64,000 bases of DNA from Xanthobacter sp. NM-59 (lineage in GTDB: Bacteria; Pseudomonadota; Alphaproteobacteria; Rhizobiales; Xanthobacteraceae): contig NZ_JACBFQ010000007.1 in the NCBI RefSeq assembly GCF_021401125.1, positions 62,001 through 126,000 of the forward strand, in the 5' to 3' direction. The position numbers and the translations under genes were made by a program. Shown here piece by piece: positions 48,229-60,031 of this stretch. A model generated the notes under the pieces. It was given only the letters and a program-made list of their open reading frames with translations. It was not told the origin of the DNA and ran no database searches. Every line of letters starts with the position of its first letter. Within the stretch, counting starts at the first letter, position 1.

Positions 48229-49240
48229 CTGCGTCATACTGCTTTCACCAAAGGCCACTTCCTTGCGGCGTCCCGCGCCGCCTTTGTTGCCTCAGTGGCC
48301 ATCGGAGCGTTGAGCGCACCGGCTTTCGCCCAGACAGCCTCAGTTGGGACGACCGTCTACTACAAAAATCAGATGACCGGCCCCAGCGGCGGCAACGCGC
48401 ACGATTCCTGTTTCGACAAGCCCGGGGACGGCCACGGCGGGCAACCCGGTGACAGCATCGACGCAACCGTATCCTATGGCGGCGCCTCCGGCTCCACCTA
48501 TGACGGCACATTGATCGTCGCCAGCTCGACGGCGGCAAGGGGGGGCACGGGCGGCTCGGGCGAACACTGTGGCTATGCCGGCGGCGGCGGTTCCGTGACG
48601 CTGAACACGTCCAGCCTGTCGGGGACTTACAAATTCAATTACACGGGAATTTATGTTCTCTCCCAACGCGGCCAGTGGCAACGTGGTGGTCGTTAATTAC
48701 GGCGGCATCATCTCCAACTCGCCGACCACCGGCAATGCGGAGAGCCTGGTGGCCCAGGCCCTGGGCGGCTCGGGCGGCAATGGCGGCTTTGCGGTGCCCG
48801 GGTCCGTGTCGAACGGGGACCTGTCCCTGGCGGTCGGCGGCGGTGGTGCCGGCGGAACCGCGGGCGCCGTCTTCAATGAGGGCGTGATCCAGACCGTCGG
48901 TCCGTTGTCGGCGAGCCTGGCGGCGCAAAGCCTCTGCGGCGCGGGCGGCGTCGGTGGCGGCAGCCTGGTGGGCGGGGTCGCCAGCGATACCAGCCTTGGC
49001 GTGAACGTGGGCGGCATCGCCGGCGGTGTCGACGTCTACACGACGTCGATCTCGACCGCCGGCGATCAATCGCCCGGCATCGTCGCCCAAGCCATTGGCG
49101 GGGCCGGCGGCTCGGGTGGATGGGACGTGGCGGGCACCATCGGCAGTAGCGTCTCGGCCAACCTGACCACTGGCGACACCGGCGGCGCCGGCGGCATGGT
49201 TATCTTCGTGTCCACGAAGCCGGCTGCAGCTCAGATGTGA
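48229..49240 (+). pseudogene. Autotransporter adhesin remnant (5' part only, frameshifted)
   Basis: An in-frame signal peptide (RAAFVASVAIGALSAPAFAQTA) begins a secreted protein, but no ATG precedes it; only a CTG at 48229 or a GTG at 48295 is in frame. The passenger then loses frame at about 48655 (VLS to PNAASGN, one base extra or two missing). It continues with glycine-rich repeats LVAQALGGSGGNGG and GIVAQAIGGAGGSGG, typical of very large alphaproteobacterial autotransporters. The frame stops at 49240, three bases before the first CRISPR repeat. The rest of the passenger and the beta-barrel are gone. Confidence 0.78.
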
Positions 49241-49242
49241 GA

Positions 49243-51664
<2,422 letters not shown>

Positions 51665-51955
51665 TCAGAACACCAACGGACCGTCGAGATCCTGGACGGG
51701 TTTGGCGCCGACATGCTCGACCCTGCGCCGGCCTTCCGCGCCCAGCCGATAGAAACGCAGACTGTCCGTTGAGGCGTCTATCTCGGCAATCAATCGCGAT
51801 TTGAGAATGACCCACTGGGAAGGGTCGACCTCGCATTCGAACACGGAGTTCTGCACCCGCTGTCCGTAATCGAGGCACGCCCGCGCCACGCGGCGGAGCC
51901 TGCGGCGGCCCGCGGCAGTCTCGGTGCTCACGTCATAGGCCACAAGCATCAGCAT
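51665..51955 (-). CDS. cas2: Cas2, CRISPR adaptation protein
   Basis: 96 residues, ferredoxin-like fold. The conserved aspartate is in MLVAYDVSTET at the N-terminus, and the VQNSVFECEVD strand is typical of type I-C Cas2. It forms the spacer-integration complex with Cas1. Starts three bases after the cas1 stop and is the last cas gene before the array. Confidence 0.95.
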   Translation of the reverse strand: MLMLVAYDVSTETAAGRRRLRRVARACLDYGQRVQNSVFECEVDPSQWVILKSRLIAEIDASTDSLRFYRLGAEGRRRVEHVGAKPVQDLDGPLVF

Positions 51956-51958
51956 GCG

Positions 51959-52999
51959 TCATTTCCAGATGAAACCCGGATAGCCGTCGATGTCGCCGCG
52001 CAGATGGCGAGCCAGCAACTGCGCCTGCGCATGAGCGACAAGGCCCAGCGGCATCTTCTCATTGAGGAAGGGATGGGTCAGCTCCTCCCGCTTGCGCTCC
52101 TGCCAAGCCACCAGGACACGCTTGCGTGCCTCATCGGTCAAGCGCACGCCGCCCGCATCCTCGACCTTGAAATCTCCTGGCGCGAGCTGTCGGCGGTTGA
52201 CAAGACTGAGCACGAGGCGATCCGCGAGCACAGGCCGAAGCTCTTCCATCAGATCGAGGGCGAGCCCCGCGCGGCCCGGTCGATCGGCATGCAGGAAGCC
52301 GACCTGGGGATCGAGGCCGTGAGTTTCGAGGGCAGAGCGACAATCATGGCCGAGCAGAGCATAAAGAAACGACAGCAGCGCATTGATCCGGTCGAGCGGC
52401 GGACGGCGCGACCGTCCACCGAAGACGAAGGCGGGATCATCGCTCCGCAGAAGGTGGTTGAAGCAGCCGAAATAGACCTGCGCCGCCTCTCCTTCCAAGC
52501 CGCGCAGCAGGGCGACTTCCGCCGCGATGAGGGAGCGGCGGGCCACATCGGTGAGCCGGCGCTCTGCCACTTCCAACATCTCCCGGCCAGAGGCCGGCAT
52601 GGTGCCGCCATGATCGCGCAGGGCGCGGCGGATCACCGTGCGCTGGTTCGCGGCTTTCGCCGCCACGATCCCGCGCACGATGGGCACCGTTTGTCCAGGG
52701 GTGTCCGCTACGCGGAACTGGGTGCGCCGCAGCAGCACATTGCCGGTGCGCGGGCCCTCGACGCGGGCGAGAAAGCGGCCATTCGGATCGAGGAGCGACA
52801 CCGTGATGCCGGCCTCGGCGCAGGCGGCCAGCAAGGCCGGCGAGGCGCCCGGCCGGCCGAAGCTGACCACCCCTTCCAGCATGTGCAGCGGCGCGCGGCC
52901 ACGCTCCGCTCCGGCCACCTCGACGACGAGATTGGCGCCGTCCTTGCGCAGCCAGGCATCCTCGCTGGTCACATAGATGGTGTTGAGCATCCGCCGCAT
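51959..52999 (-). CDS. cas1: Cas1, CRISPR integrase
   Basis: 346 residues. The N-terminal beta domain begins LNTIYVTSEDAWLRKDG. The catalytic part has the glutamate in LRGLEGEAAQVYFG, the histidine in VGFLHADRPGR and the acidic LALDLMEELRPVLAD segment. It integrates new spacers at the leader end with Cas2, aided here by Cas4. ATG 52999, or 52990 three codons in. Confidence 0.96.
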   Translation of the reverse strand: MRRMLNTIYVTSEDAWLRKDGANLVVEVAGAERGRAPLHMLEGVVSFGRPGASPALLAACAEAGITVSLLDPNGRFLARVEGPRTGNVLLRRTQFRVADTPGQTVPIVRGIVAAKAANQRTVIRRALRDHGGTMPASGREMLEVAERRLTDVARRSLIAAEVALLRGLEGEAAQVYFGCFNHLLRSDDPAFVFGGRSRRPPLDRINALLSFLYALLGHDCRSALETHGLDPQVGFLHADRPGRAGLALDLMEELRPVLADRLVLSLVNRRQLAPGDFKVEDAGGVRLTDEARKRVLVAWQERKREELTHPFLNEKMPLGLVAHAQAQLLARHLRGDIDGYPGFIWK

Positions 53000-53006
53000 A
53001 GCGCCC

Positions 53007-53657
53007 TCACCGCTTCAATTGAGCAGCAAGCCAGAGCGCGATGGAGGGCGGGTGCTCCAGTCGCACCGGCTGGCATAGCGCCTCCAGTGAGCAACGACGG
53101 CAACCGGCCATGTGGACCGGAGCCGGAGTGCTCTGCGCCATGATCATGGCGCGGGCCGCCGCCGCCGTCTGCGTCGTCAGGGCGCGCAGGGCGTCGTCGA
53201 ATATCACGCTCTGGCGGCGACGGGTCTCGCCATAGAACAGCGCCCCCTCGGGCACTGCGACGCCGAAAGCCTCCTCAAGGCAGATCGCCTGGGCGCAAAG
53301 CTGCACCTCGTCCGCGCGGTGGGCCTTGGGCTTGCCCCGCTTGTATTCCACCGGAAACGGACGGATGTCCTGCGCGTCCGCACCACCGAGGAACTCCACC
53401 ACATCGGCCTTGCCGCTCACCCCGAGAGCCACCGAGCGCAACGCCACCCCTCGGGCGATGCGCACGCCCGGGCGGGTTTCGGCCAGCCCGGAATCGACCT
53501 TCTCATGCAGGAGTCGACCTTCCGCCGTGGCCCCGTCCTCCGCCCAGAGCTGCTCCACATGGATGAGCGCGCACTGGCGCGGGCAGAACAGATAATGCTG
53601 CAGCGCCGACAGCGGGATCAGCCCGTCCTCGGTCTCGCGGTCGATGACGGAGGGCAT
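53007..53657 (-). CDS. cas4: Cas4, Fe-S nuclease for prespacer processing
   Basis: 216 residues. RecB-like nuclease with D85 (GKADVVEF) and E104/K106 (VEYKRG), and four cysteines for an Fe-S cluster: one near C25/C29 (FCPRQC) and three at C186, C189, C195. In type I-C it trims prespacers and selects the PAM side. Start ATG 53657; 11 bases after cas7. Confidence 0.94.
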   Translation of the reverse strand: MPSVIDRETEDGLIPLSALQHYLFCPRQCALIHVEQLWAEDGATAEGRLLHEKVDSGLAETRPGVRIARGVALRSVALGVSGKADVVEFLGGADAQDIRPFPVEYKRGKPKAHRADEVQLCAQAICLEEAFGVAVPEGALFYGETRRRQSVIFDDALRALTTQTAAAARAMIMAQSTPAPVHMAGCRRCSLEALCQPVRLEHPPSIALWLAAQLKR

Positions 53658-53668
53658 GGGCGGCGTTC

Positions 53669-54610
53669 CTACCGCTCGATGATCTCGATGCCGTCCGGCA
53701 GGCCGTCGCGTTCGACGGTGATGGCATAATCCTCAAAGCTGCGCGGCGGTGGGGCGTTGTCGAGCCGCTCATCGCCGGGCGGATAACACTCCCCCTTGAA
53801 CATCCGGCAGACCTTCACCCGCTCGAAGAGCTGGCTTGCCTGCGCATTGCCGAGCTGCGAGGCGTGCCGGAAGATGACAAGCTTGCGCGTCGCCATTTCG
53901 CCGCGCGCGGCGGAACGGTCATGCTCGAACATGTTGGAGAGGGCCTCGAACAAAAGGTCGAGGTCCGCATCGGAAAAGCCGGTGCCCTTGACCGGATGGG
54001 AGGCGAGCGGCGCCGACACAAAGCCATGGGCGCGATAGAGGCCATAAGGCACGATGTGCTTGCGTCCCATGGTGCGCCCGCCCTTCGCCTCCGCGTCGGC
54101 CTCCGTGGTCGCGGCGAGGCGGGTGATGGAGATTTCAAGCGGCAGGATGGGCTCAACGGACCGCGCGAAGCCGATCTGCACCGGCCCGCGCACCTGCCCG
54201 GCATTCACGCCGGTGGTCATCACCGCGCCGAAGGTGCGGATGTCCCAGAAGTTCGCGCACATCCAGCGGGTGAGCGCGCGGGCCTTCTCCTCTTCCTTGG
54301 GCCCCTTCTTGAGTTCTTCCGCCTTGGTCACCTCGGGCATCACGGCCGCCCAGGCGCGCTTATGCTCATTGTTGAGGGTCGCGCCATCGCGCATGTAGAT
54401 TTCGTGGCCGGGCGCATCGGGCCGCGCCAGCGCCACGTAATTGCGGATCTTGCGCTTCAGCGCCACGTCCGAGACCAGCCCCTGATTGGTCTCGGGATCG
54501 AGCCGCGGCATGTTGCCGGCGTCCGGGTCGCCGTTCGGGTTGCCGTTGATCACATCGAAGAAGAGCACGAACTCATGCCGGCGCGCGAGGCCGCTGGTTT
54601 CACTCGTCAT
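53669..54610 (-). CDS. cas7: Cas7 (Csd2), Cascade backbone
   Basis: 313 residues. The Csd2-type Cas7 opens EFVLFFDVINGNPNGDPDAG followed by DPETNQGLVSDVALKRKIRN, a hallmark of type I-C. It coats the crRNA spacer in the interference complex. ATG 54610 has GAGGA upstream and overlaps the cas8c end by 11 bases. Confidence 0.95.
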   Translation of the reverse strand: MTSETSGLARRHEFVLFFDVINGNPNGDPDAGNMPRLDPETNQGLVSDVALKRKIRNYVALARPDAPGHEIYMRDGATLNNEHKRAWAAVMPEVTKAEELKKGPKEEEKARALTRWMCANFWDIRTFGAVMTTGVNAGQVRGPVQIGFARSVEPILPLEISITRLAATTEADAEAKGGRTMGRKHIVPYGLYRAHGFVSAPLASHPVKGTGFSDADLDLLFEALSNMFEHDRSAARGEMATRKLVIFRHASQLGNAQASQLFERVKVCRMFKGECYPPGDERLDNAPPPRSFEDYAITVERDGLPDGIEIIER

Positions 54611-56432
54611 TGCTGCTGTCCTCTGCATCGCTCTCTTCAATCTCCGCCTCCGCACGGTCGGCGAACTGGCCCTTGCGCTGGTGGTAGTAGCCGAGCACGA
54701 AGCGCCCCTGCGCCTCGAGCGGGAGCGTGCGGGGCATGTGGTCGCCGAGATGGCCGGCGATCTCCTCGATCTCCCGTTCCAGCCAGGCGCCCTTGCCGCC
54801 CTTGCGCAGCTTGCCCAGATGGTTTTGCGCGCCGCGCATCAGCAGAGGGAAGACGCTCGCGGGCGTGGCCGAGGCCGCGCCGAAATAGCGATCGCGAATG
54901 GTGGCGTTGACCTTGCCCAGGGCCATGCGCTGGGCCGTCTCATAGGCGGCGAACAGGCGCCCGAGCTGATAGGCCGGACTGGGACTATCCTTTTGGAGAC
55001 TCACCGGCGGATCCTCCGTGACGTGTTGGGACATATCGGGTTCTTGCCGATCAATGGTCTTCAGTCGGGCATCGCGGGCGAGCACGGCCTTGATCATGGC
55101 GGCGTGCCAGCCGGTCAAGGGATCGTCTCCCGCGCGCAACCGCATGATCGCCGTGGCGAGCAGCGAACGCGGATAGCGGGTGCCTTCCAGAACCGCGCGC
55201 GTGACCTCGCCTGCCAGCAAGGGCGGGATGTTCTCGAACTTCTCCTTCAGCGAACTGTTTTTCTGACGAACCGTTGTATGGGCAAGGAGCCACTCTATCG
55301 ACGGCGGGCGTTCGCCCCAGGGATGGGGAAGGATGGCAAGGTCGCGGTAATGATCGGCGAGGCGTTCGACGAAGGTGCCGAAATCGTCGCTGAGCCAATA
55401 GCGCACCGAAAGACGCGCCGCATTCGGCGCGAGACCCAGCACATGAAAGCGCGTGCCGGGACTGAGGCGCGCATCGAGCGCCTCGACCGGATGGCCGTTC
55501 ATCACGTGTTCGAGCGTTTCGCGCACCTTTTTCGCTTCGTCGGCGTCATCCGGCGGCTCGGCCAGGGCGGCGAAGACATCCTCGGCCGCGCGCGCGTGCG
55601 CTTCATCGACCGTCTGCGAGGTGTCGGCCCAGAACACCACCGTGGCATCACCGATGCCACGTGCAAGACGATTATGGCTGGTCCGCTCCAGCATGCCGTT
55701 CAGGGCGGCGCCATAGCGGAAGGCAGCGTCCCGGGAGGTCGGCGCATTGTCGCCCTGCTCCTTGCCGTAAGAGGCGAAGGCGTCAAGATTGAACGATACC
55801 AGCGAGGCCCCCGAGGACTGCGCGCCGCTCACCCCCTTGATGGTCGGATGAAGCCGCTCCGCGACGGCGGGCGTCCCGGTTACAAGGCATGGCACGACGC
55901 GGCCCTCGCTTCCCGCTCTTTTCGAGATCAGTGCACGCGCCGCCGCGCGCTCGTGGATGAAGCTGTTCTCTCCCTCCAGGCGAAAGACGATGTTGGTGTC
56001 CAGCATGTCGGGCGTGAACGGTGGCGCGTCGAAGCGTTCCGGCATCCAGCCTTCGAGAAAGCGGCGCAGCGCGAGCAGCCCCAGGTCATCGGTCGATGCG
56101 AGCAGTTCGAGATGGGCAACCTTGAAGGCCTCGTGCTCCTGCGCCGTGCGCTTCCCGTCTCCCGCGGTGCGGCCGAGCACGTAAGCGCTCTTGTCCCAGA
56201 GGAGGTTGGGAAGGATTCCGGCTGTGCGTTTCACGGCTGCGGGCACGGAGAGCAGTTGCGGCACGAGGCGCTTCCCGCTCGCGACGCGCAAGTCGAGCAC
56301 GGCGCGTGGCGTCCCGTCCGGCGCGATCTCGATGGCGAAGCTGATCTTCTCGCGCGAGAAGCCGGGCGCTTCCGCCTCCCCCCGTTCGGCCATCCGATCG
56401 TAATAATGATCGAGCGACTGCAGAAGCGTCAT
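54600..56432 (-). CDS. cas8c: Cas8c (Csd1), Cascade large subunit
   Basis: 610 residues, the normal size for Csd1. The N-terminus MTLLQSLDHYYDRM and the interior VNLDAFASYGKEQGDNAPTS-type region (SFNLDAFASYGKEQGDNAP) are characteristic. It recognises the PAM and starts target unwinding in type I-C. In this subtype an internal start can make a small subunit (Cas11c); this was not resolved here. Overlaps cas5c by four bases. Confidence 0.95.
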   Translation of the reverse strand: MTLLQSLDHYYDRMAERGEAEAPGFSREKISFAIEIAPDGTPRAVLDLRVASGKRLVPQLLSVPAAVKRTAGILPNLLWDKSAYVLGRTAGDGKRTAQEHEAFKVAHLELLASTDDLGLLALRRFLEGWMPERFDAPPFTPDMLDTNIVFRLEGENSFIHERAAARALISKRAGSEGRVVPCLVTGTPAVAERLHPTIKGVSGAQSSGASLVSFNLDAFASYGKEQGDNAPTSRDAAFRYGAALNGMLERTSHNRLARGIGDATVVFWADTSQTVDEAHARAAEDVFAALAEPPDDADEAKKVRETLEHVMNGHPVEALDARLSPGTRFHVLGLAPNAARLSVRYWLSDDFGTFVERLADHYRDLAILPHPWGERPPSIEWLLAHTTVRQKNSSLKEKFENIPPLLAGEVTRAVLEGTRYPRSLLATAIMRLRAGDDPLTGWHAAMIKAVLARDARLKTIDRQEPDMSQHVTEDPPVSLQKDSPSPAYQLGRLFAAYETAQRMALGKVNATIRDRYFGAASATPASVFPLLMRGAQNHLGKLRKGGKGAWLEREIEEIAGHLGDHMPRTLPLEAQGRFVLGYYHQRKGQFADRAEAEIEESDAEDSSNDE

Positions 56433-57106
56433 GACACGGTGCCCTCGGCAAGGCAGCTTTTCACATCGAGGACGCCCCCCTTCAGCCGAGCATGGAAGAA
56501 GTGCGAGGTCGCGTTGTCGGCGAAGTCGATGTCATGGAGCATCCAGCCGAGATCGCGCTCGCGCTGGTCTTCCGGCAGGGTGCTTTCGGGCAGCGGCGCG
56601 CCAGGGGGAATGAGGGCGAAGTCGGCCACGCATTCGCGGGTTCCGAGGCAGGGTCGGTGGAAGCATTGCCCCGCCGCCGCGCGGCGATTGAACATGCTCA
56701 GATGTTTGGCCTCGCTGTCCGAGGCCCCGGCCCGGGCGGTCAGCTCGAAATGCGCCTCGATCACATAGTCGACGTCGTTCAGAAACAAGGTCGCGCGCTG
56801 CTGCCGGTTGTCCTCCACCATGAGGCCGAGCCCGTCGGTGCTGCCGGCCCACATGGCCCGGGCGGCGGTGACGGCACTGGCCTTGGCTCCCACCTCATTG
56901 CGCCGGAAGGACTGGAAGCGGATGGGCTTCAGCACGTGGATGGCGTCGACCACCCAGCAGATCGCCGGTTTCCAGTGGATCGCCTCGAGAATGCCCCGCG
57001 CGGCTGAAGGCGTCATCACGTCATAGGAGACGCGCTCGACTTTCATCTCCGGCCGCGTGAAGCAGGCGCGCTCTCCCCAGACGTGCAGCCGCACTCCATA
57101 AGACAT
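56429..57106 (-). CDS. cas5c: Cas5c (Cas5d), crRNA-processing endonuclease
   Basis: 225 residues from ATG 57106 (MSYGVRLHVWGERACFTRPE). RAMP fold with VSYDVMTPSAARGILEAI, the motif of Cas5 proteins, and a C-terminal half ending VLDVKSCLAEGTVS. Type I-C lacks Cas6, and Cas5c cleaves pre-crRNA at the repeat hairpin. No cas6 is present, in agreement. 131 lower-GC bases separate it from cas3, possibly with its own promoter. Confidence 0.95.
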   Translation of the reverse strand: MSYGVRLHVWGERACFTRPEMKVERVSYDVMTPSAARGILEAIHWKPAICWVVDAIHVLKPIRFQSFRRNEVGAKASAVTAARAMWAGSTDGLGLMVEDNRQQRATLFLNDVDYVIEAHFELTARAGASDSEAKHLSMFNRRAAAGQCFHRPCLGTRECVADFALIPPGAPLPESTLPEDQRERDLGWMLHDIDFADNATSHFFHARLKGGVLDVKSCLAEGTVS

Positions 57107-57237
57107 GCGAATCGCCCCCCTCGAACACCTTATGCGAGAATATTTCGCGCCGGCAATCAATAACCCCGGAAAGGCAACAAAGTCGCACCGAGCGCGACAA
57201 TTCAGAGCAAAACACACGAGAACATAACCGCTTCGGG

Positions 57238-59553
57238 CTACAATACGTTCTGTCCCGCATCCCGATAAGTCATGTCCTCCAGATCGATCCCGGTTTGCGC
57301 GCGATAATGCGACAGATCGGCAAACCGCAGCATCGCCTCCCCGAGGGACGGGTGGACGGGCGTCAGCACACCGCGCGCCAGCCATTCGTCCCGGGCCCGC
57401 TTCGGGATCGGCACCACATATTGCTGCAGCCGTCGCAGGTCCGCCGAATACGGGCGCTCCTGCGACGCGATGCGCGCCAGAAGCGTCTCTGCATCATCGT
57501 CGTCCGGCCCTGCGCTCCACGGCACGACGACCGGCTCCATGATGTCCTCGATCATGCGAAAGGCTTCGGCGATGGACCTGAACGGAAATGACAGGTCCGC
57601 GGCAGATTCAGCAATGGCCGGCAGGATGCCCGGATAGGCCCCGACCCGCGCCGCATCGAAGACTTTCTTGGCATCGCCCTTGCGCCAGTAGAGTTCGGAG
57701 AAATAGTGGCGTACCGCCTCCAGGCTCAGCACGTCCGAATGCTTCTCCAACACCGGTTGCGCCGCCTGCCAGCGCTGCTTGATGTCGTGCTGAAGATGCC
57801 CCTCCGCGGGCTCGAAGATCACCACGCGGCCCAGCCTCGGGCAGCCATCCTCATCCCTCAGCTCGCCCTCCCGGTTGGCCCGTCCCGCGGCCTGAGCGAT
57901 GGCATCAAGACCGGCCGCGGCGCGCCAGACCTCGGGAAAGCTGATGTCCACGCCGGCCTCGATCAGTGAGGTCGCCACCAGCCGCACCGGCGCCCCCGCC
58001 TGAAGCTTTTCCTTGAGATCCGCCAGCACCATGCGGCGATGCCGGGCGCACATCTGCGTGGACAGGTGGGTGGCGCCGGGCAGATCCGCGATCGCCTCGA
58101 ACAGCATCCGCGCATGGCGACGCGTGTTCACAATGCACAGCATCTGCGGCTGCTCGGCAAAGCGCGCGGCGATGGCGTCGTCCGCAACCGGCGTCGTCAT
58201 GCGCTCCACCGCGACACGCTTCAGCTTCACATAAAGCCCCGCGGGGTCCGGAGCGAGCTCCCGGTCCGCCGGCAGATCGAGGCCCATCGGATTGCCCCTG
58301 GCATCGTGCAATGCCGCGTCGATCTTGCGGAACGCCGGTTGGGTCGCGGTACACAGCACCACGCTGGCGCGGTAGTTCAGCGCCAGTTGTTCGATGGCCG
58401 CAAGGCTCGGCAGCAACAGAGGCAGCGGCAAGGTCTGCACCTCATCGAGCACGACCACGCTGCCCGCGATATTGTGCAGTTTACGGCAACGCGAGGTGCG
58501 GTTGGCAAACAGGCTCTCGAAGAACTGCACCGCAGTGGTGACGACGATGGGGACGTCCCAATTCTCGGCCGCTCGCCGCAGCTTGGCGAGGACGTCCGGG
58601 GCCTCGTCATCGGCCTTGCGCTGGCCGCGCGCCTTCTCCCAATCGAAGCTGGCGTGATGTTCCAGAATGTCGTCGGCGGCCCCCAGAGCCTTCCGGAACA
58701 CATCCGCCGTCTGCTCGACGATGGACGTGTAGGGAATGACGTAGATGATCCGCCTGAGGCGATGTCGCACCGCATGTTCGAGCGCGAAGGAGAGAGAGGC
58801 GAGAGTCTTGCCGCCGCCTGTCGGCACGGTGAGGCTGAAAAGTCCGGGCGAAAGCGCCGCCTTGCCCAGCGCATGGTCGAGGATATCGGCGCGCAGTGCG
58901 TTGAGCGGGGTGGATGCGGCGCCGACGCGTTTCGCGGCCATGAAGATGCGCAGACGATCACGCAAAGCGGACAGGTCGCTGTGCCCGCCGCGTTCCACCC
59001 GCGCGCCGGTCGCCCCCGCGTAGAAGCGCTCGGTCGCGATGAAGTCGGCATCGACGAGGCAGGAAAACAGCATCCGGATGAGGAAGCTTACCGCGAAGCC
59101 CTTCGGGCCTCCGCTGGGCAGAGGCTGATCCGGCGCCAGCCTCGCCCGCTCCGCAAGGGGGCCGGCATGGTCCTGCCAGCCAGCCGGAATGCGCTGCTTG
59201 GCAGCCTCCATCCGGCGCAGCAGATCCTCGCCATCTGCCAAGCCCGCATGGTGAGCGGCAATGATGGCGGCAATGATCTTGCCGAGATCCGGGCCATATT
59301 GGTCCAGCGCGATCCGCCCGCCGGCGGCGGAATGGTCTCCGCCGGACGGTCGCCGATCGGCGATATAGTCCTGGAATTCCGGTGAGAGCTTACCGATGTC
59401 ATGAAGCTGCCCGGCGAGACGTAAAACCTCGGCCCACCCCAAGCATTCGGCGAACCCCGCAGCGAGTGCCCCAACAGCCGCGCCATGGTCTCCAAGTCTC
59501 TCCCAATGCTCAAGGGACACGTTGGGGAGCGAATGGGCGTAGGCATCGGCCAT
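57238..59553 (-). CDS. cas3: Cas3, HD nuclease-helicase
   Basis: 771 residues. HD nuclease domain first (H51-D52 in QLHDIGKLSPEF, H74 in GGDHSAAGG), then a superfamily 2 helicase: Walker A PTGGGKT (244-250), DEVQ box 370-373, and the motif VI region IAQAAGRANREG. Degrades DNA recognised by the Cas5-7-8 complex. All catalytic residues are present. First gene of the cas cluster; ATG 59553. Confidence 0.96.
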   Translation of the reverse strand: MADAYAHSLPNVSLEHWERLGDHGAAVGALAAGFAECLGWAEVLRLAGQLHDIGKLSPEFQDYIADRRPSGGDHSAAGGRIALDQYGPDLGKIIAAIIAAHHAGLADGEDLLRRMEAAKQRIPAGWQDHAGPLAERARLAPDQPLPSGGPKGFAVSFLIRMLFSCLVDADFIATERFYAGATGARVERGGHSDLSALRDRLRIFMAAKRVGAASTPLNALRADILDHALGKAALSPGLFSLTVPTGGGKTLASLSFALEHAVRHRLRRIIYVIPYTSIVEQTADVFRKALGAADDILEHHASFDWEKARGQRKADDEAPDVLAKLRRAAENWDVPIVVTTAVQFFESLFANRTSRCRKLHNIAGSVVVLDEVQTLPLPLLLPSLAAIEQLALNYRASVVLCTATQPAFRKIDAALHDARGNPMGLDLPADRELAPDPAGLYVKLKRVAVERMTTPVADDAIAARFAEQPQMLCIVNTRRHARMLFEAIADLPGATHLSTQMCARHRRMVLADLKEKLQAGAPVRLVATSLIEAGVDISFPEVWRAAAGLDAIAQAAGRANREGELRDEDGCPRLGRVVIFEPAEGHLQHDIKQRWQAAQPVLEKHSDVLSLEAVRHYFSELYWRKGDAKKVFDAARVGAYPGILPAIAESAADLSFPFRSIAEAFRMIEDIMEPVVVPWSAGPDDDDAETLLARIASQERPYSADLRRLQQYVVPIPKRARDEWLARGVLTPVHPSLGEAMLRFADLSHYRAQTGIDLEDMTYRDAGQNVL

Positions 59554-59710
59554 GGATGTTCACGCATGTGACGGGTTGGGGAAAGTCGGGCGCCTATGCC
59601 AAATCAACCTTTCATTGCGGAGGAAGACTGACGAGAGGAGAAGCCCAGATGCAACTCATTTTGAGCCTATCCTCGGGTCCTTCATCGTACAAGCGCGCGT
59701 TCGAATTCCT

Positions 59711-59860
59711 TTAGCTTTTCTCGGAACTCAGATGGTTCGTCATGACAACTATCGAAAGCAAAGCGGCCTTACAGACCCACAGATCTGGGTGCCCGCTTAG
59801 GGTCAGGAGCGGGCTCGCCCGCCATTCATCTGCGGCTGCGGCAAAATCGGCTACGGTCAT
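59711..59860 (-). CDS. Possible small protein between nrdJ and cas3
   Basis: A 49-codon frame starting MTVADFAAAADEWRASPLL with GGAGA seven bases before ATG 59860. It lies between the nrdJ terminator and cas3 on the same strand. No family recognised; it may be chance or a remnant. The remaining sequence of this roughly 480-base gap shows nothing else. Confidence 0.25.
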   Translation of the reverse strand: MTVADFAAAADEWRASPLLTLSGHPDLWVCKAALLSIVVMTNHLSSEKS

Positions 59861-59880
59861 GGGACCGTCTCCAACAAATA

Positions 59881-59915
59881 GAAAGGGCCCGCCGCAACTT
59901 GCGGCAGGCCCTTTC
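59881..59915 (-). terminator. Terminator of nrdJ
   Basis: GAAAGGGCC (59881-59889) pairs with GGCCCTTTC (59907-59915), and inner GCCGCAA pairs with TTGCGGC, one mismatch between them. On the minus strand it is about 115 bases after the nrdJ stop and runs into TATTTGTT. A very stable hairpin. Confidence 0.75.
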
Positions 59916-60031
59916 GCTCTCTGAACACCCCTTGTGGCAATTGCGCCAACCTTTGGCTGCCGATGAGCCAAACTATGGCGTCAAATGCTCATCCTTTGGG
60001 TGCATTCACAACAGTGAGGCCAGCCCTCAGA

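Noticed and set aside
49198-49242. Possible extra decayed CRISPR repeat before the first one (CTTCGTGTCCACG resembles TTTCGATCCACG)
   Set aside because: Distance to the next repeat is about 48 bases instead of 65-68 and most of the hairpin is missing; it reads better as the end of the autotransporter remnant.
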